DNA of 64,000 nucleotides from Vallitalea guaymasensis (GCF_018141425.1 NZ_CP058561.1:5562075-5626074), one strand, 5' to 3'. Positions 8,712-17,555 are shown, numbered from the stretch's first letter. Made by a program: numbers and translations. The notes: generated from the sequence alone by a model not told the origin.

Positions 8712-9344
8712 TTAACCGCCTAATGTAACATCTGTTGTTTGATACCATCTAAGAGCTTCCTTAAAATGATCTTTCTTGAAATCAGGCCAATACTCATCAA
8801 TGACATATATATCAGAATATACTGATTGTACAGGTAAAAAACCACTTAAACGTCTTCTGCCTCCCCATCTGATGATTAGGTCTATTCTTGATATATCTGA
8901 TGAAGCAATATTGTTAATACCATTATTCAAATCCCATTTCCAGTCATAATTAACAAGGAAATTAATGTTCATAAGACCTTTACCGAATTTCACTCTTTTA
9001 TTAGCATATTTCAATAGTTCTTTTGGAAATACATCTGATTTACTGTTACCCACTATTAATAGATTGGCATCTCTATTGGCTAGGTTATTAACAGCACTAA
9101 CACATGCTTCTATGAATGCTGCTTTTTGATTAGATGGTCTTTTTGTATTATCCTGAGTAAAACCATAAAATGTTGCTTCCTTTACACCATACTCAAGCAT
9201 TGTTTCATATAGCTGGAATCCCGGGTCTATGCCATAAAAATACCCGTCTTTTTTGTCCATATTATGACCTACAGCCCATCTTCTATTACCATCTGGTATA
9301 ATCCCTATATGTTTTGGTATCCTCTTTAAAATATCTTTATTCAT
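8712..9344 (-). CDS. Atypical undecaprenyl diphosphate synthase family protein
   Basis: This 210-aa cis-prenyltransferase homologue is shorter than the usual 240-260 aa. IIPDGNRRWA keeps the catalytic Asp (D18) of motif I. The C-terminal motif reads RWGGRRRLSGFLPVQSVYSDIYV where typical enzymes have RTGGExRxSNFLLWQxxYxExxF. The Glu after GG is therefore Arg, and the second metal-binding Glu is Asp. The RxxGH motif is also lost. These changes suggest altered chain length or substrate, or a non-catalytic role. It is unlikely to be the main UppS. AAGGAG precedes ATG 9344. Confidence 0.75.
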   Translation of the reverse strand: MNKDILKRIPKHIGIIPDGNRRWAVGHNMDKKDGYFYGIDPGFQLYETMLEYGVKEATFYGFTQDNTKRPSNQKAAFIEACVSAVNNLANRDANLLIVGNSKSDVFPKELLKYANKRVKFGKGLMNINFLVNYDWKWDLNNGINNIASSDISRIDLIIRWGGRRRLSGFLPVQSVYSDIYVIDEYWPDFKKDHFKEALRWYQTTDVTLGG

Positions 9345-9463
9345 CGTTTAGCTCCTTATATTAATCTCTATTATAAAAATATTTACATTTAGCCTAATAT
9401 CTATTCATAAACTCAGTTATTTATAATTAAAGATTAAATAATCCATAGAAACTGAACTTAAGA

Positions 9464-10147
9464 TTATAATATGGTTGTTAATTCTCCCAAAGTATGTATT
9501 TCGTATTTTGGAATTATATTTGTTGTATTTTCTATTTTATTCAAGTTGACCCAGCATGTATCAATTCCATGATTGATTCCTCCCTGGATGTCAGCAGTAA
9601 GAGAATCACCTATCATGATTACATTATTCTTATCGTTATGACCAATCAAATTGAATGTATAGTCAAAAATGACTGGGTCTGGTTTATTAGCTCCTACTTC
9701 TTCTGAAACTATCATATTGTCTATGTAATCTTTTATATTAGATTTCTCTAGCCTTGATACTTGTACTTTTTTTATTCCATTTGTTAGTATTATTATCTTA
9801 TAACCTTTATTTTTAAGATATTTACATACTTCTTCAGCTTCGTCTATTAGAAAATTGCTTTCTCCTAATTTCAATAAATATTGGTCACTGAATTTATTGA
9901 CATCATATTCAAGCTTATATTTTTTGAATAATCTACTGAATCTCTCGTATCTTAACTTTTCTTTAGTTATATTGCCTTTTTCTAATTCTAACCATAGATT
10001 CAAATTAATCTCTTTATAGCAATTACTTATGCCTAAAATATCTCCTTCAAAAGAAAATAGTTTGAAAGACTCCCTTAATGCATATTTCTCAGCTTCTTCA
10101 TAGTTAAACAGTGTTCCATCAGCATCAAGTATAACTAACTTATACAT
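9464..10147 (-). CDS. HAD-family nucleotidase, YjjG type
   Basis: This 227-aa cytoplasmic haloacid-dehalogenase-type phosphatase has motif I DADGTLFNYEEAE (nucleophile Asp8), motif II LTNG, a Lys in VGANKPDP, and motif IV MIGDSLTADIQGG. The start of the cap, EAEKYAL, matches the YjjG noncanonical pyrimidine nucleotidase subgroup. A house-cleaning role on modified nucleotides is known for that subgroup and inferred here. AGAGGAAC precedes ATG 10147. It appears to be transcribed alone. Confidence 0.82.
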   Translation of the reverse strand: MYKLVILDADGTLFNYEEAEKYALRESFKLFSFEGDILGISNCYKEINLNLWLELEKGNITKEKLRYERFSRLFKKYKLEYDVNKFSDQYLLKLGESNFLIDEAEEVCKYLKNKGYKIIILTNGIKKVQVSRLEKSNIKDYIDNMIVSEEVGANKPDPVIFDYTFNLIGHNDKNNVIMIGDSLTADIQGGINHGIDTCWVNLNKIENTTNIIPKYEIHTLGELTTIL

Positions 10148-10278
10148 AATAGTTCCTCTTTTCTAATTATTCAAAGCTAACAGTTACTATATTAGCATAT
10201 CAAATATATAGATTATTATCAAGTATAAGGGATATCAGAATCGTTTTTTAAATGGATATCGTTTGATTGCTTAATGAG

Positions 10279-10319
10279 AAAAATCCAAGATTGAAAACAA
10301 TTTGTTTTCTGTCTTGGAT
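10279..10319 (-). terminator. Terminator of the secreted-protein gene
   Basis: ATCCAAGA at 10283-10290 pairs with TCTTGGAT at 10312-10319, with an inner GAAAACAA/TTGTTTTC stem. On the minus strand it ends in TTTTT. It lies about 55 nt after the stop of the 10374-11057 gene. Confidence 0.75.
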
Positions 10320-10373
10320 CTTTTTAAATTATATTAACTAAATGAGACTTACTTTTATATCAAGATGATTATT

Positions 10374-11057
10374 TTATTCATGTAAAGGAATTAAGTCTAA
10401 TGGGGTATTTTCATCTGAACCTGTAATACTATCTCTAGTTCCATCAGGTTCAGCTATTGTACCGTTTGTGTTAATTACATTTAATGTTGATCCATCTTTA
10501 AATCTTATTCTTGCTACTTTTACGAAACAGCAGGCTTCTGTAGGTGTATAGCTCAAGCCTTTAACCTTAAGGTTTCCTGACAATATATATTCTTGTTCAG
10601 TCAAATCTTTGATTGCTCTTAACAAAGCTTGATCTTCTGGATTTTCTGCCCTTACTTCTTGATCTTTCACTTTTGCAAAGCAGTTATCAGAACCATCACC
10701 ATATTTTGTCTCTAAGAGGCAACATAAAAGTTTTGCACCATTCCCGTTTTCCCTATATGATTCATCACTAATAATTTTATTATATTGTTCGTTAGTAAAG
10801 TAACTTTTATATTCTTGTATCAAGTCTATTATTTGATCTTGAGTTACTGTTCTAACTCTCATTTTAACGTTAATATCCGCTTCTGCTCCTATTGTTACTC
10901 TTACCCCAACCATACCAACATATCCATAACCATTAGTAAAATTAAAGGCATCATACATACTTGAATCTTCAGAAGCAAAACTGGTCAATGTAAGCGAGAA
11001 TACCATACCTATTACTAACATAATACTAATCACTTTTTTATATTTTCTTAATTTCAT
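10374..11057 (-). CDS. Secreted protein of unknown family with paired cysteines
   Basis: This 227-aa protein has a Sec signal peptide (basic residues 2-8, hydrophobic core to about 25, likely cleavage near SFA-SED). The mature part begins with a Gly/Tyr-rich stretch (NGYGYVGMVGVRV). It then has five cysteines, two as adjacent pairs (LLCCLL, EACCFV) and one single (DNCFAKV). The tail is acidic and Asp/Thr-rich. I do not recognise the family. A strong ribosome binding site (TAGGAGGT) precedes ATG 11057. The transcript looks monocistronic, with its own promoter, an unusual leader of about 180 nt and a terminator. Confidence 0.7.
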   Translation of the reverse strand: MKLRKYKKVISIMLVIGMVFSLTLTSFASEDSSMYDAFNFTNGYGYVGMVGVRVTIGAEADINVKMRVRTVTQDQIIDLIQEYKSYFTNEQYNKIISDESYRENGNGAKLLCCLLETKYGDGSDNCFAKVKDQEVRAENPEDQALLRAIKDLTEQEYILSGNLKVKGLSYTPTEACCFVKVARIRFKDGSTLNVINTNGTIAEPDGTRDSITGSDENTPLDLIPLHE

Positions 11058-11206
11058 CTTTTAAACCTCCTAGTAATAAATTTTCATTATGTAATTTTTA
11101 ATATTTGCTTCGATATTACTGCATTCATCAATGTTAGTAAGCATCTATATATTATTCAATATATAATAGGTGTAATTATTTATATTATTTAATTTTTCTT
11201 TATTTT

Positions 11207-11215
11207 CTCCTCCTT
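11207..11215 (-). promoter_or_regulatory. Orphan Shine-Dalgarno near the 5' end of the leader
   Basis: AAGGAGGAG is a near-perfect anti-16S match. No ATG, GTG or TTG occurs within a usable distance, and the real gene starts 150 nt further on with its own site. It falls about 20-28 nt after the predicted transcript start. It resembles the stabilising Shine-Dalgarno sites described for Bacillus thuringiensis cry mRNAs. Confidence 0.5.
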
Positions 11216-11241
11216 ATCCACAATATATTATTACATATTCT

Positions 11242-11269
11242 ATTATACAACATATATATATATAATCAA
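11242..11269 (-). promoter_or_regulatory. Promoter of the secreted-protein gene
   Basis: TTGATT (11264-11269) and TATAAT (11242-11247) on the minus strand are separated by 16 nt, a good sigma-A-type promoter. The 377-nt region 11058-11434 otherwise holds the leader, this promoter and the xerD terminator; I see no further gene in it. Confidence 0.65.
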
Positions 11270-11371
11270 CTGAAATACGCAATATTTTAATATATTATAT
11301 AATTCTGTAATATCTAATTTTTTAATAATTATTATTGCAGATATAGTTGTTTTTAATAATCTTTTTTTGGC

Positions 11372-11398
11372 ATAATAAAAGGCTGCCTTTTGGCAGCC
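11372..11398 (-). terminator. Terminator of xerD
   Basis: GGCTGCC / GGCAGCC with a 4-nt loop (11381-11398) is followed on the minus strand by TTTTATTA. It lies 37 nt after the xerD stop. Confidence 0.85.
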
Positions 11399-11434
11399 AT
11401 GTGTAATATCTATAATCATATATCAATCATATAT

Positions 11435-12316
11435 CTAAGCTCTAGGATGAGCTTTTGAATACACTTCTTTTAATCTATTATTAGACATCTTAGCATATAT
11501 CTGAGTAGTAGATATATCCGAGTGACCTAACATTTCTTGTACTGAACGAAGATCCGCTCCGTTTTCAACAAGATGTGTAGCAAAAGAATGCCTAAGTATA
11601 TGCGGTGTAATCTTTTTGTATATACCAGCTTTATTTGCATATGATTTAACTATCTTCCAAAATCCCTGTCTGCTCATTTTATGACCTAAGCAGCTAACGA
11701 ATAAGATGTCCTCACCTGGATCTTTTATCATTATCTCTCTTGCATGATCCAAATAATTGGAAAGAGCATCTTTGGATACTTGTCCCATTGGAATAATACG
11801 TTCTTTTTTCTTATCATTGCATTTAATATAACCTAAGTTAATATTAATATCATCTTTTTTTAAGTTAATTAATTCAGATACACGTATACCCGTTGCATAC
11901 AAAACTTCCAACATCGCCTTGTCTCGTATACCTTTGCAGTCATTATCACTTGGCTGACTTAATAAAATATCTACTTCTTCCATAGTTAATACTTCCGGTA
12001 ATTTTTTTTCTATCTTTGGAGACAGCAAATTACTAGAAGGATCTTGTTTTATCATATCATTTTTATAAAGATATCTAAAATAGCTATGGATTGAAGCAAC
12101 ATTTCTAGATATTGTTGATGGCGCTCTACCCATCTTCTCTAAATTAATTAAATAAGAATTAAGATTAGTATTAGTTATTTTACCAATGGTCAAAGAATTG
12201 GATTCTAGGTAGTTAATCAAATTATTAACATCCCTTTCATAGGATGCTATAGTGTTTTGGGATGAACCCTTTTCAGTTTTTAAATAGTCTAAGAACTTAG
12301 ATACTGTTTCTCTCAT
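11435..12316 (-). CDS. xerD: Tyrosine recombinase XerD
   Basis: This 293-aa site-specific recombinase resolves chromosome dimers. The N-terminal core-binding domain covers residues 1-85. The catalytic domain has the Arg in ATGIRVSEL, HILRHSFATHL (His-x-x-Arg), the later His in LGHSDISTTQ and nucleophile Tyr in IYAKM. Length and motifs match XerD. The order nudF, spoIIM, xerD is also found in Bacillus subtilis (there with fur between spoIIM and xerD), which favours XerD over XerC. AAAGGAAG precedes ATG 12316. It probably shares a transcript with spoIIM. Confidence 0.9.
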   Translation of the reverse strand: MRETVSKFLDYLKTEKGSSQNTIASYERDVNNLINYLESNSLTIGKITNTNLNSYLINLEKMGRAPSTISRNVASIHSYFRYLYKNDMIKQDPSSNLLSPKIEKKLPEVLTMEEVDILLSQPSDNDCKGIRDKAMLEVLYATGIRVSELINLKKDDININLGYIKCNDKKKERIIPMGQVSKDALSNYLDHAREIMIKDPGEDILFVSCLGHKMSRQGFWKIVKSYANKAGIYKKITPHILRHSFATHLVENGADLRSVQEMLGHSDISTTQIYAKMSNNRLKEVYSKAHPRA

Positions 12317-12387
12317 TATTTTCTTCCTTTGCAGTACTTCATATACATTTGATTATAATATATTTTACTCCAAAAGTCGAATATTTT

Positions 12388-13011
12388 TTACAAATTTATG
12401 GCAGAAATGTACCATTTTACTAATTGAGGGTTTACGTAAGTTTCCATGATACCCCCTACAATGGTGAATATTATGCATATTACAAGGACAAAAAAATATT
12501 CTATAAACATTTGTTTATTTATATTAAAACCTCTTGTTCTACTTCTATGACTATACAAATTAGAACAGAAATTAGTACTTTTAACTATGAGATATATCAT
12601 AACTGGAATATAAAATATGTATTGAGGCAATAAAAGTATTATGTACATCAAATAACCTTTGAATCCGTTAGTCATAAGTCCTATGGAAAATATAAAGCCA
12701 ATACTGAAGCCAAAATATATGACTATAATATAATTTATTATAATCTCAAAAAACGTAAATCCAAGTATCCAAATGCCAAGAATCAACTTGATCCTTTTCC
12801 ATATGATAAATTTGAATAATTCAATATTAAGATAATCACTAGATGGAAATTTAGTAATAAAATAGCCTGACAGCAACTTGTATTCTTCAATCCGATTACC
12901 ATTTAGATTATTGGCAAACAATGACCCTACTGCAATAGCTATCAAAAATAGTATGAATTGTATTTTAAAAACGCTTATTTTCTTTCTATATCTTCCTAAT
13001 ACATTAGTCAC
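12388..13011 (-). CDS. spoIIM: Stage II sporulation protein M
   Basis: This 207-aa integral membrane protein has about five TM segments and the family's closing signature (GGIMETYVNPQLVKW, matching the usual EAYVNP). SpoIIM works with SpoIID and SpoIIP in mother-cell septal peptidoglycan thinning and engulfment. The start is GTG 13011, with AAGGAGAG 6 nt upstream. A candidate sigma-E promoter lies about 80-110 nt upstream, which fits the mother-cell sigma-E expression known for this gene. Confidence 0.9.
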   Translation of the reverse strand: MTNVLGRYRKKISVFKIQFILFLIAIAVGSLFANNLNGNRIEEYKLLSGYFITKFPSSDYLNIELFKFIIWKRIKLILGIWILGFTFFEIIINYIIVIYFGFSIGFIFSIGLMTNGFKGYLMYIILLLPQYIFYIPVMIYLIVKSTNFCSNLYSHRSRTRGFNINKQMFIEYFFVLVICIIFTIVGGIMETYVNPQLVKWYISAINL

Positions 13012-13092
13012 TCAAATCTCTCCTTAATTTATATAACTTTATTGATATCTTCATTCTTATTTTTTATTGAATAATCATTCTGTATATAAACT

Positions 13093-13121
13093 AATATATG
13101 AGCAAAAAATTAATTATATGA
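13093..13121 (-). promoter_or_regulatory. Candidate sigma-E promoter of spoIIM
   Basis: Minus-strand TCATATA (13115-13121) and CATATATT (13093-13100) are separated by 14 nt. The sigma-E consensus is kmATATT, 14-15 nt, CATACAnT. The same -10 octamer precedes spoIVA. Confidence 0.4.
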
Positions 13122-13170
13122 GTGCTTGTACTTAGAAAATAAAATTTTAATAAAATCTATGAATATAGTA

Positions 13171-13222
13171 AAAAAGTCTTAGAATAATATAATTCCAATT
13201 ATATTAACAATCTAAGACTTTT
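13171..13222 (-). terminator. Terminator of the nudF transcript
   Basis: A long hairpin in which AAAAGTCTTAGA pairs with TCTAAGACTTTT, with nested AT-rich pairing between. On the minus strand it is followed by TTACTATATT. It separates nudF from the spoIIM promoter. Confidence 0.7.
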
Positions 13223-13240
13223 CAAAATTATCTAATATTA

Positions 13241-13792
13241 TTATTTCATATCATTTAACTTGCATTTGTAAGCTAACAATCCTGATATGGTTTTACCATC
13301 TGTTATCTGACCTGAATAAATCATATCAACCAATTCATCAAGCTTATATTTTTCAATAGTTACGTATTCATCATCATCAAGATTCTGTTGTGATTCTTGC
13401 AAATCTGTTGCTACATAGATACTTATCATCTCATCTGTTATACCGATGCTTGAGTAAAACTTTAATAGATACTCGATGTTATCAGACTTATAACCTGTTT
13501 CTTCTTCCAACTCTCTCTTAGCACATATACTAGGGTCTTCGCCTTCTTCAACTCCACCAGCTGGAATTTCAAGTACATATTCATCTGCAGCGTTTCTATA
13601 TTGTCTGACCATGATTACATTGCCATCATTATCAACAGGTATTACTGCTGCTGCACCAGGGTGAGTAATAAGTTCCCAATTAACTTCTTTGTCATTAGGC
13701 ATTTTTAGTTTATCTATTACTAATCTTACTCTTTTTCCGTTAAATACTTCTTTTCTATCTAATCGTTTGATTTTTTTATCCATTTGTTTCAT
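13241..13792 (-). CDS. nudF: NUDIX hydrolase, ADP-ribose pyrophosphatase type
   Basis: This 183-aa cytoplasmic hydrolase would cleave ADP-ribose to AMP and ribose 5-phosphate. The Nudix box GGVEEGEDPSICAKRELEEETGY is complete (G-x5-E-x7-RE-x2-EE-x-G). VRQYRNAADEYVLEIPAGG immediately before it is typical of the ADP-ribose subgroup. Its place upstream of spoIIM and xerD matches Bacillus nudF. ATG 13792 or ATG 13783 could be the start; GAGAG lies nearer the correct distance for the second. proC ends 19 nt upstream, so the two may share a transcript. Confidence 0.88.
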   Translation of the reverse strand: MKQMDKKIKRLDRKEVFNGKRVRLVIDKLKMPNDKEVNWELITHPGAAAVIPVDNDGNVIMVRQYRNAADEYVLEIPAGGVEEGEDPSICAKRELEEETGYKSDNIEYLLKFYSSIGITDEMISIYVATDLQESQQNLDDDEYVTIEKYKLDELVDMIYSGQITDGKTISGLLAYKCKLNDMK

Positions 13793-13811
13793 CTCTCAAT
13801 CTTTACTTAAT

Positions 13812-14606
13812 CTAAAATGACATGGTTTTATTATAGCATGACTTCATAGCCTCGATTACAGCACTTCTAAAACCATTTTTTTCAAGTTCTGATACGGCTT
13901 CTATAGTTGTTCCACCTGGTGAACATACGGCATCCTTTAATTCTCCAGGATGTTTACCTGTTTCTAAAACCATCTTAGCTGAACCAAGAACAGCCCCAGC
14001 TGCCAATTTGTATGATGTATCCCTAGGTAATCCAAATAAAACTCCTGCATCCGCCATAGCTTCAATAAACATATATACATATGCTGGTGAACTTCCTGAC
14101 ACTGCTACCACTGCATTCATTAGATGTTCTGGCAGTTCTACCATCTCACCAAAAGACTTGAAAATACTAGTTACCATGTCTTTCTCATCAGTAGCATAAT
14201 CATCATCAGAAAAACTTACAGCACTCATGCCTTGTCCTACCAAAGCTGGTGTATTAGGCATAGCTCTAACGATTTTTGTTTCATTACCAAGTTTATTTTT
14301 TAGATCATCAATCTTAATACCAGGTGCTATAGATATAATTATATGCTGATTAGTAATAACTTCTTTAATATCATCAAGTACTTGTGTATAATACTGTGGT
14401 TTAACAGCTAATACAATATACTTTGATTTTTCCACACACTCACTATTACTATTCACATAATTAAATCCAATATCTGACTTAATTTCTTCTAATCTTTTTT
14501 TATTAACATCTGTATATAATAATTCTACATCCTTAAGACTATCTACAATTCCTTTCATCATAGCATAGCCCATATTTCCTGTACCAATAAATCCTACTTT
14601 ACCCAT
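13812..14606 (-). CDS. proC: Pyrroline-5-carboxylate reductase
   Basis: This is the last enzyme of proline synthesis, reducing pyrroline-5-carboxylate with NAD(P)H. The Rossmann motif GFIGTGNMGYAM is at the N-terminus. The dimerisation domain carries AVSGSSPAYVYMFIEAMADAGV and the family signature around SPGGTTIEAV. ATG 14606 gives 264 aa and has AGAGG at 14613-14617, 6 nt upstream. The longer frame from 14624 adds MEKRMG with no ribosome binding site. Confidence 0.93.
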   Translation of the reverse strand: MGKVGFIGTGNMGYAMMKGIVDSLKDVELLYTDVNKKRLEEIKSDIGFNYVNSNSECVEKSKYIVLAVKPQYYTQVLDDIKEVITNQHIIISIAPGIKIDDLKNKLGNETKIVRAMPNTPALVGQGMSAVSFSDDDYATDEKDMVTSIFKSFGEMVELPEHLMNAVVAVSGSSPAYVYMFIEAMADAGVLFGLPRDTSYKLAAGAVLGSAKMVLETGKHPGELKDAVCSPGGTTIEAVSELEKNGFRSAVIEAMKSCYNKTMSF

Positions 14607-14694
14607 ACCCATCCTCTTTTCCATATACTATTAATATTTAATTCTGCTATTTATAATTGAACTAGTACATTCATCTGTCTATTAGATAAGTGTA

Positions 14695-16125
14695 TTAAAC
14701 ACTTAACTCAGCAGTTTTTCCTAATATATCTTTGTTTTGATCTAATATGGCTTTAACATAGTTAGCGATAAAATCTTCAACTTGCTCTGGAGCTCTTCCA
14801 ATGAAATTTTCTGGTTGTAAGATTGATAATATTTCCTCTTCACTCATTCCAAATGTTCCATCAGCTAAAATACGCTCTATCAGGTCATTTTTCTTACCTT
14901 CCATCTTAACCTGTTTACCAGCTTCCATAGATAATACTCTTATCTTCTCATGTAATTCTTGTCTATCTCCACCACGTTTTACACCTTCCATGAGAATAGT
15001 TTCAGTAGCCATAAAAGGTAACTCACTCATGATTCTTTGATGAATTACTTTATCATATACTACAAGACCATCAACTACATTCATGAATATCTCTAAAACT
15101 GCATCTGTAGCCAAGAATGCTTCTGGAACAGATAATCTTTTATTAGCACTATCATCAAGAGTTCTCTCAAACCATTGTGTTGAAGCTGTGATAGCTGGAT
15201 TAAGTGCATTACATATGATATGTCTAGCTAAAGATGATATCCTTTCGCTTCTCATAGGATTTCTTTTGTAAGCCATAGCAGATGAGCCTATTTGACTTTT
15301 TTCAAATGGTTCTTCTATTTCCTTTAGATTCTGTAATAATCTGATATCATTACTGAATTTATATGCTGATTGTGCAATGGTACTTAATACATTCAACATT
15401 TGAGAATCAAGTTTTCTTGGATAAGTTTGTCCTGTTACAGGGAATGCATCATCATATCCTAATTTCGATGCAACTAGTTTGTCTAATTCTTTAACTTTTT
15501 CATGATTGCCTTCAAAAAGGTTCAGGAAACTTGCTTGAGTACCAGTAGTACCTTTTACCCCTCTGAGCTTAGCTTTATTCAACTGATGTTCAACATCTTC
15601 ATAATCCATTAGCAAATCTTCCAACCATAAGCATGCTCTTTTACCAACAGTAGTTAACTGAGCTGGTTGATAATGAGTAAATCCTAGTGTAGGCATATCT
15701 TTATATTCTATAGCGAATTTCGCTAATTTATCTATAACGTTGACCAATTTATCTTTTATCAGTTTTAGTGCTTCTGTCATAATTATTATATCTGTATTAT
15801 CTCCTACATAACAGCTAGTGGCTCCTAAATGAATTATAGGTTTAGCTGCCTGTGCTTGGCACCCATAGGCATAAACATGTGACATAACGTCATGACGAAC
15901 GATTTTTTCTCTTTCTTTTGCTACATCATAATTAATATCATCCTTAAACTTCTTTAATTCATTTATTTGCTCATCGCTAATATCAATACCTAACTCTTTT
16001 TCAGCTTCTGCAAGTGCTATCCATAACTTTCTCCACGTTTTGAATTTCTTGTCTGGAGAAAAGAGATATAACATTTCTTTACTTGCATATCTAGCTCCTA
16101 ATGGGGTTTCATAAACATTATACAA
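14695..16125 (-). CDS. purB: Adenylosuccinate lyase
   Basis: This 476-aa enzyme catalyses two fumarate-releasing steps of purine synthesis (SAICAR to AICAR, adenylosuccinate to AMP). The fumarase/aspartase superfamily signature GSSAMAYKRNPMRSE is intact, with the upstream HLGATSCYVGDNTD and GTQASFLNLF segments. The length is in the longer ADSL-type range. It stands apart from other pur genes, with an extended -10 promoter candidate about 115 nt upstream. It is 88 nt before proC and may be transcribed with it. Confidence 0.95.
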   Translation of the reverse strand: MYNVYETPLGARYASKEMLYLFSPDKKFKTWRKLWIALAEAEKELGIDISDEQINELKKFKDDINYDVAKEREKIVRHDVMSHVYAYGCQAQAAKPIIHLGATSCYVGDNTDIIIMTEALKLIKDKLVNVIDKLAKFAIEYKDMPTLGFTHYQPAQLTTVGKRACLWLEDLLMDYEDVEHQLNKAKLRGVKGTTGTQASFLNLFEGNHEKVKELDKLVASKLGYDDAFPVTGQTYPRKLDSQMLNVLSTIAQSAYKFSNDIRLLQNLKEIEEPFEKSQIGSSAMAYKRNPMRSERISSLARHIICNALNPAITASTQWFERTLDDSANKRLSVPEAFLATDAVLEIFMNVVDGLVVYDKVIHQRIMSELPFMATETILMEGVKRGGDRQELHEKIRVLSMEAGKQVKMEGKKNDLIERILADGTFGMSEEEILSILQPENFIGRAPEQVEDFIANYVKAILDQNKDILGKTAELSV

Positions 16126-16239
16126 CTATATCATCCTTTCAGTATATTATTAATATAATTAATCCACTAAATAAATTAAATCTATATTTTACTTCTTAAA
16201 ATGAATCTTGCATGTATTATTAAATATTTTCCATAACCT

Positions 16240-16248
16240 ATTATATCA
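16240..16248 (-). promoter_or_regulatory. Candidate extended -10 promoter of purB
   Basis: Minus-strand TGATATAAT is an extended -10 element (TGnTATAAT); no good -35 is visible. It would give a leader of about 108 nt in which I recognise no riboswitch. Confidence 0.35.
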
Positions 16249-16304
16249 TAAAATAAAAACATAAGTTAGGCAAGTAAAAAGTTTGTTTTATCACAAAAAA
16301 CAGC

Positions 16305-16343
16305 CAAAACAAAAGAGCGGTTTCAAAATTGAAACTGCCCTTT
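16305..16343 (-). terminator. Terminator of the aminotransferase gene
   Basis: AAAGAGCGGTTTCAA (16312-16326) pairs with TTGAAACTGCCCTTT (16329-16343) with small mismatches. On the minus strand it is followed by TGTTTTGG. It lies about 20 nt after the stop. Confidence 0.65.
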
Positions 16344-16361
16344 TTATATAGAATCTTATCT

Positions 16362-17555
16362 TTATTGTAAATTATTAAGGAAATTTTCTATTCTATCTAG
16401 ACCTTTTTCTATATTTTCCATAGCTATAGCATAAGATAGTCTAAAATGAGTGTCATATCCAAAATCAGTACATGGTACTGCAGCAACCTTTTCATTATCC
16501 AACAACAGCTTTGCAAAGATATTGGCATTTTCAATAACTTCACCTTTGTATTTCTTTCCTAGTGCACTGTCCAAATCAACAAAAACATAAAATGCACCTT
16601 GAGGTTTGATTGCAGATACATATGGCATTTTGGATACTCTATCATACATATATTCTCTTCTTTTATCAAATTGAGTTTTCATTTTATCCACACATTCTTG
16701 TGAACCACTAATTGCAGCTAAAGCAGCTTTCTGAGCAATTGAGTTTGGATTAGATGAAGCATGGCTTTGAATATTAGACATAATTTTGGCTATTTGTTCT
16801 GGAGCAGCTGCATAACCAATTCTCCAGCCAGTCATAGCATAACTCTTAGAAACACCATTTATAATTATTGTTCTATTATAGATATCTTCATTAAATGAAG
16901 CTATGCTTATATGCTTCTCATCACCATAAATAAGTTTTTCATAGATTTCATCGGATATGACGAATAAATCATTCTCCACTGCAAATTCAGCAACTTGTTT
17001 AAGCTCTTCCGCTGAATACACCATACCTGTTGGATTACTTGGACTATTAATTAAAATAGCTTTTGTCTTATCAGTTAATGCATTTTTTAGATCATCCATA
17101 GTTGCTTTATAATTATTTTCTTTACTTGTCTTTACTACTACTGGTACTCCATCAGCTATCTTAACCATTTGAACGTAACTCAACCAGAATGGAGCTGGTA
17201 TAATAACTTCATCACCAGGATTTAAAATTGCCATAAATGTGTTAGTTAAGGAATGCTTTGCTCCATTACTTACAACAATTTGGCTTGGTTTATATGAAAC
17301 CTTGTTGTCTGCTTCTAACTTCTTGCATATAGCCTTTTTCAATGGAAGTATACCTGAAGCAGGTGTATATTTAGTAAATCCTTCATTTATTGCCTCTATA
17401 GCAGCTTGTTTTATATGATCCGGTGTATCAAAATCTGGTTCGCCTGCACCAAATCCTACTACATCTATTCCATCAGCTTTCATTTGCTTGGCCTTTGCTG
17501 TTATTTCTAATGTTGATGAAGGTTTTATATCTAGACCTTTACTTGATAATATCAT
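16362..17555 (-). CDS. Class I aspartate/aromatic aminotransferase
   Basis: This 397-aa PLP enzyme of fold type I, subgroup I-gamma, has VSNGAKHSLTN, SPSNPTGMVYS, the Asp in FVISDEIYE, the PLP lysine in NGVSKSYAMTGWRIGY and the substrate-binding Arg in FRLSYA. It most likely transaminates aspartate with 2-oxoglutarate; an arginine/aromatic specificity cannot be excluded. ATG 17555 has AAGGGTGGTG a few nucleotides upstream. The longer open frame to 17684 starts with 43 unrelated residues. It is a monocistronic unit. Confidence 0.9.
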   Translation of the reverse strand: MILSSKGLDIKPSSTLEITAKAKQMKADGIDVVGFGAGEPDFDTPDHIKQAAIEAINEGFTKYTPASGILPLKKAICKKLEADNKVSYKPSQIVVSNGAKHSLTNTFMAILNPGDEVIIPAPFWLSYVQMVKIADGVPVVVKTSKENNYKATMDDLKNALTDKTKAILINSPSNPTGMVYSAEELKQVAEFAVENDLFVISDEIYEKLIYGDEKHISIASFNEDIYNRTIIINGVSKSYAMTGWRIGYAAAPEQIAKIMSNIQSHASSNPNSIAQKAALAAISGSQECVDKMKTQFDKRREYMYDRVSKMPYVSAIKPQGAFYVFVDLDSALGKKYKGEVIENANIFAKLLLDNEKVAAVPCTDFGYDTHFRLSYAIAMENIEKGLDRIENFLNNLQ

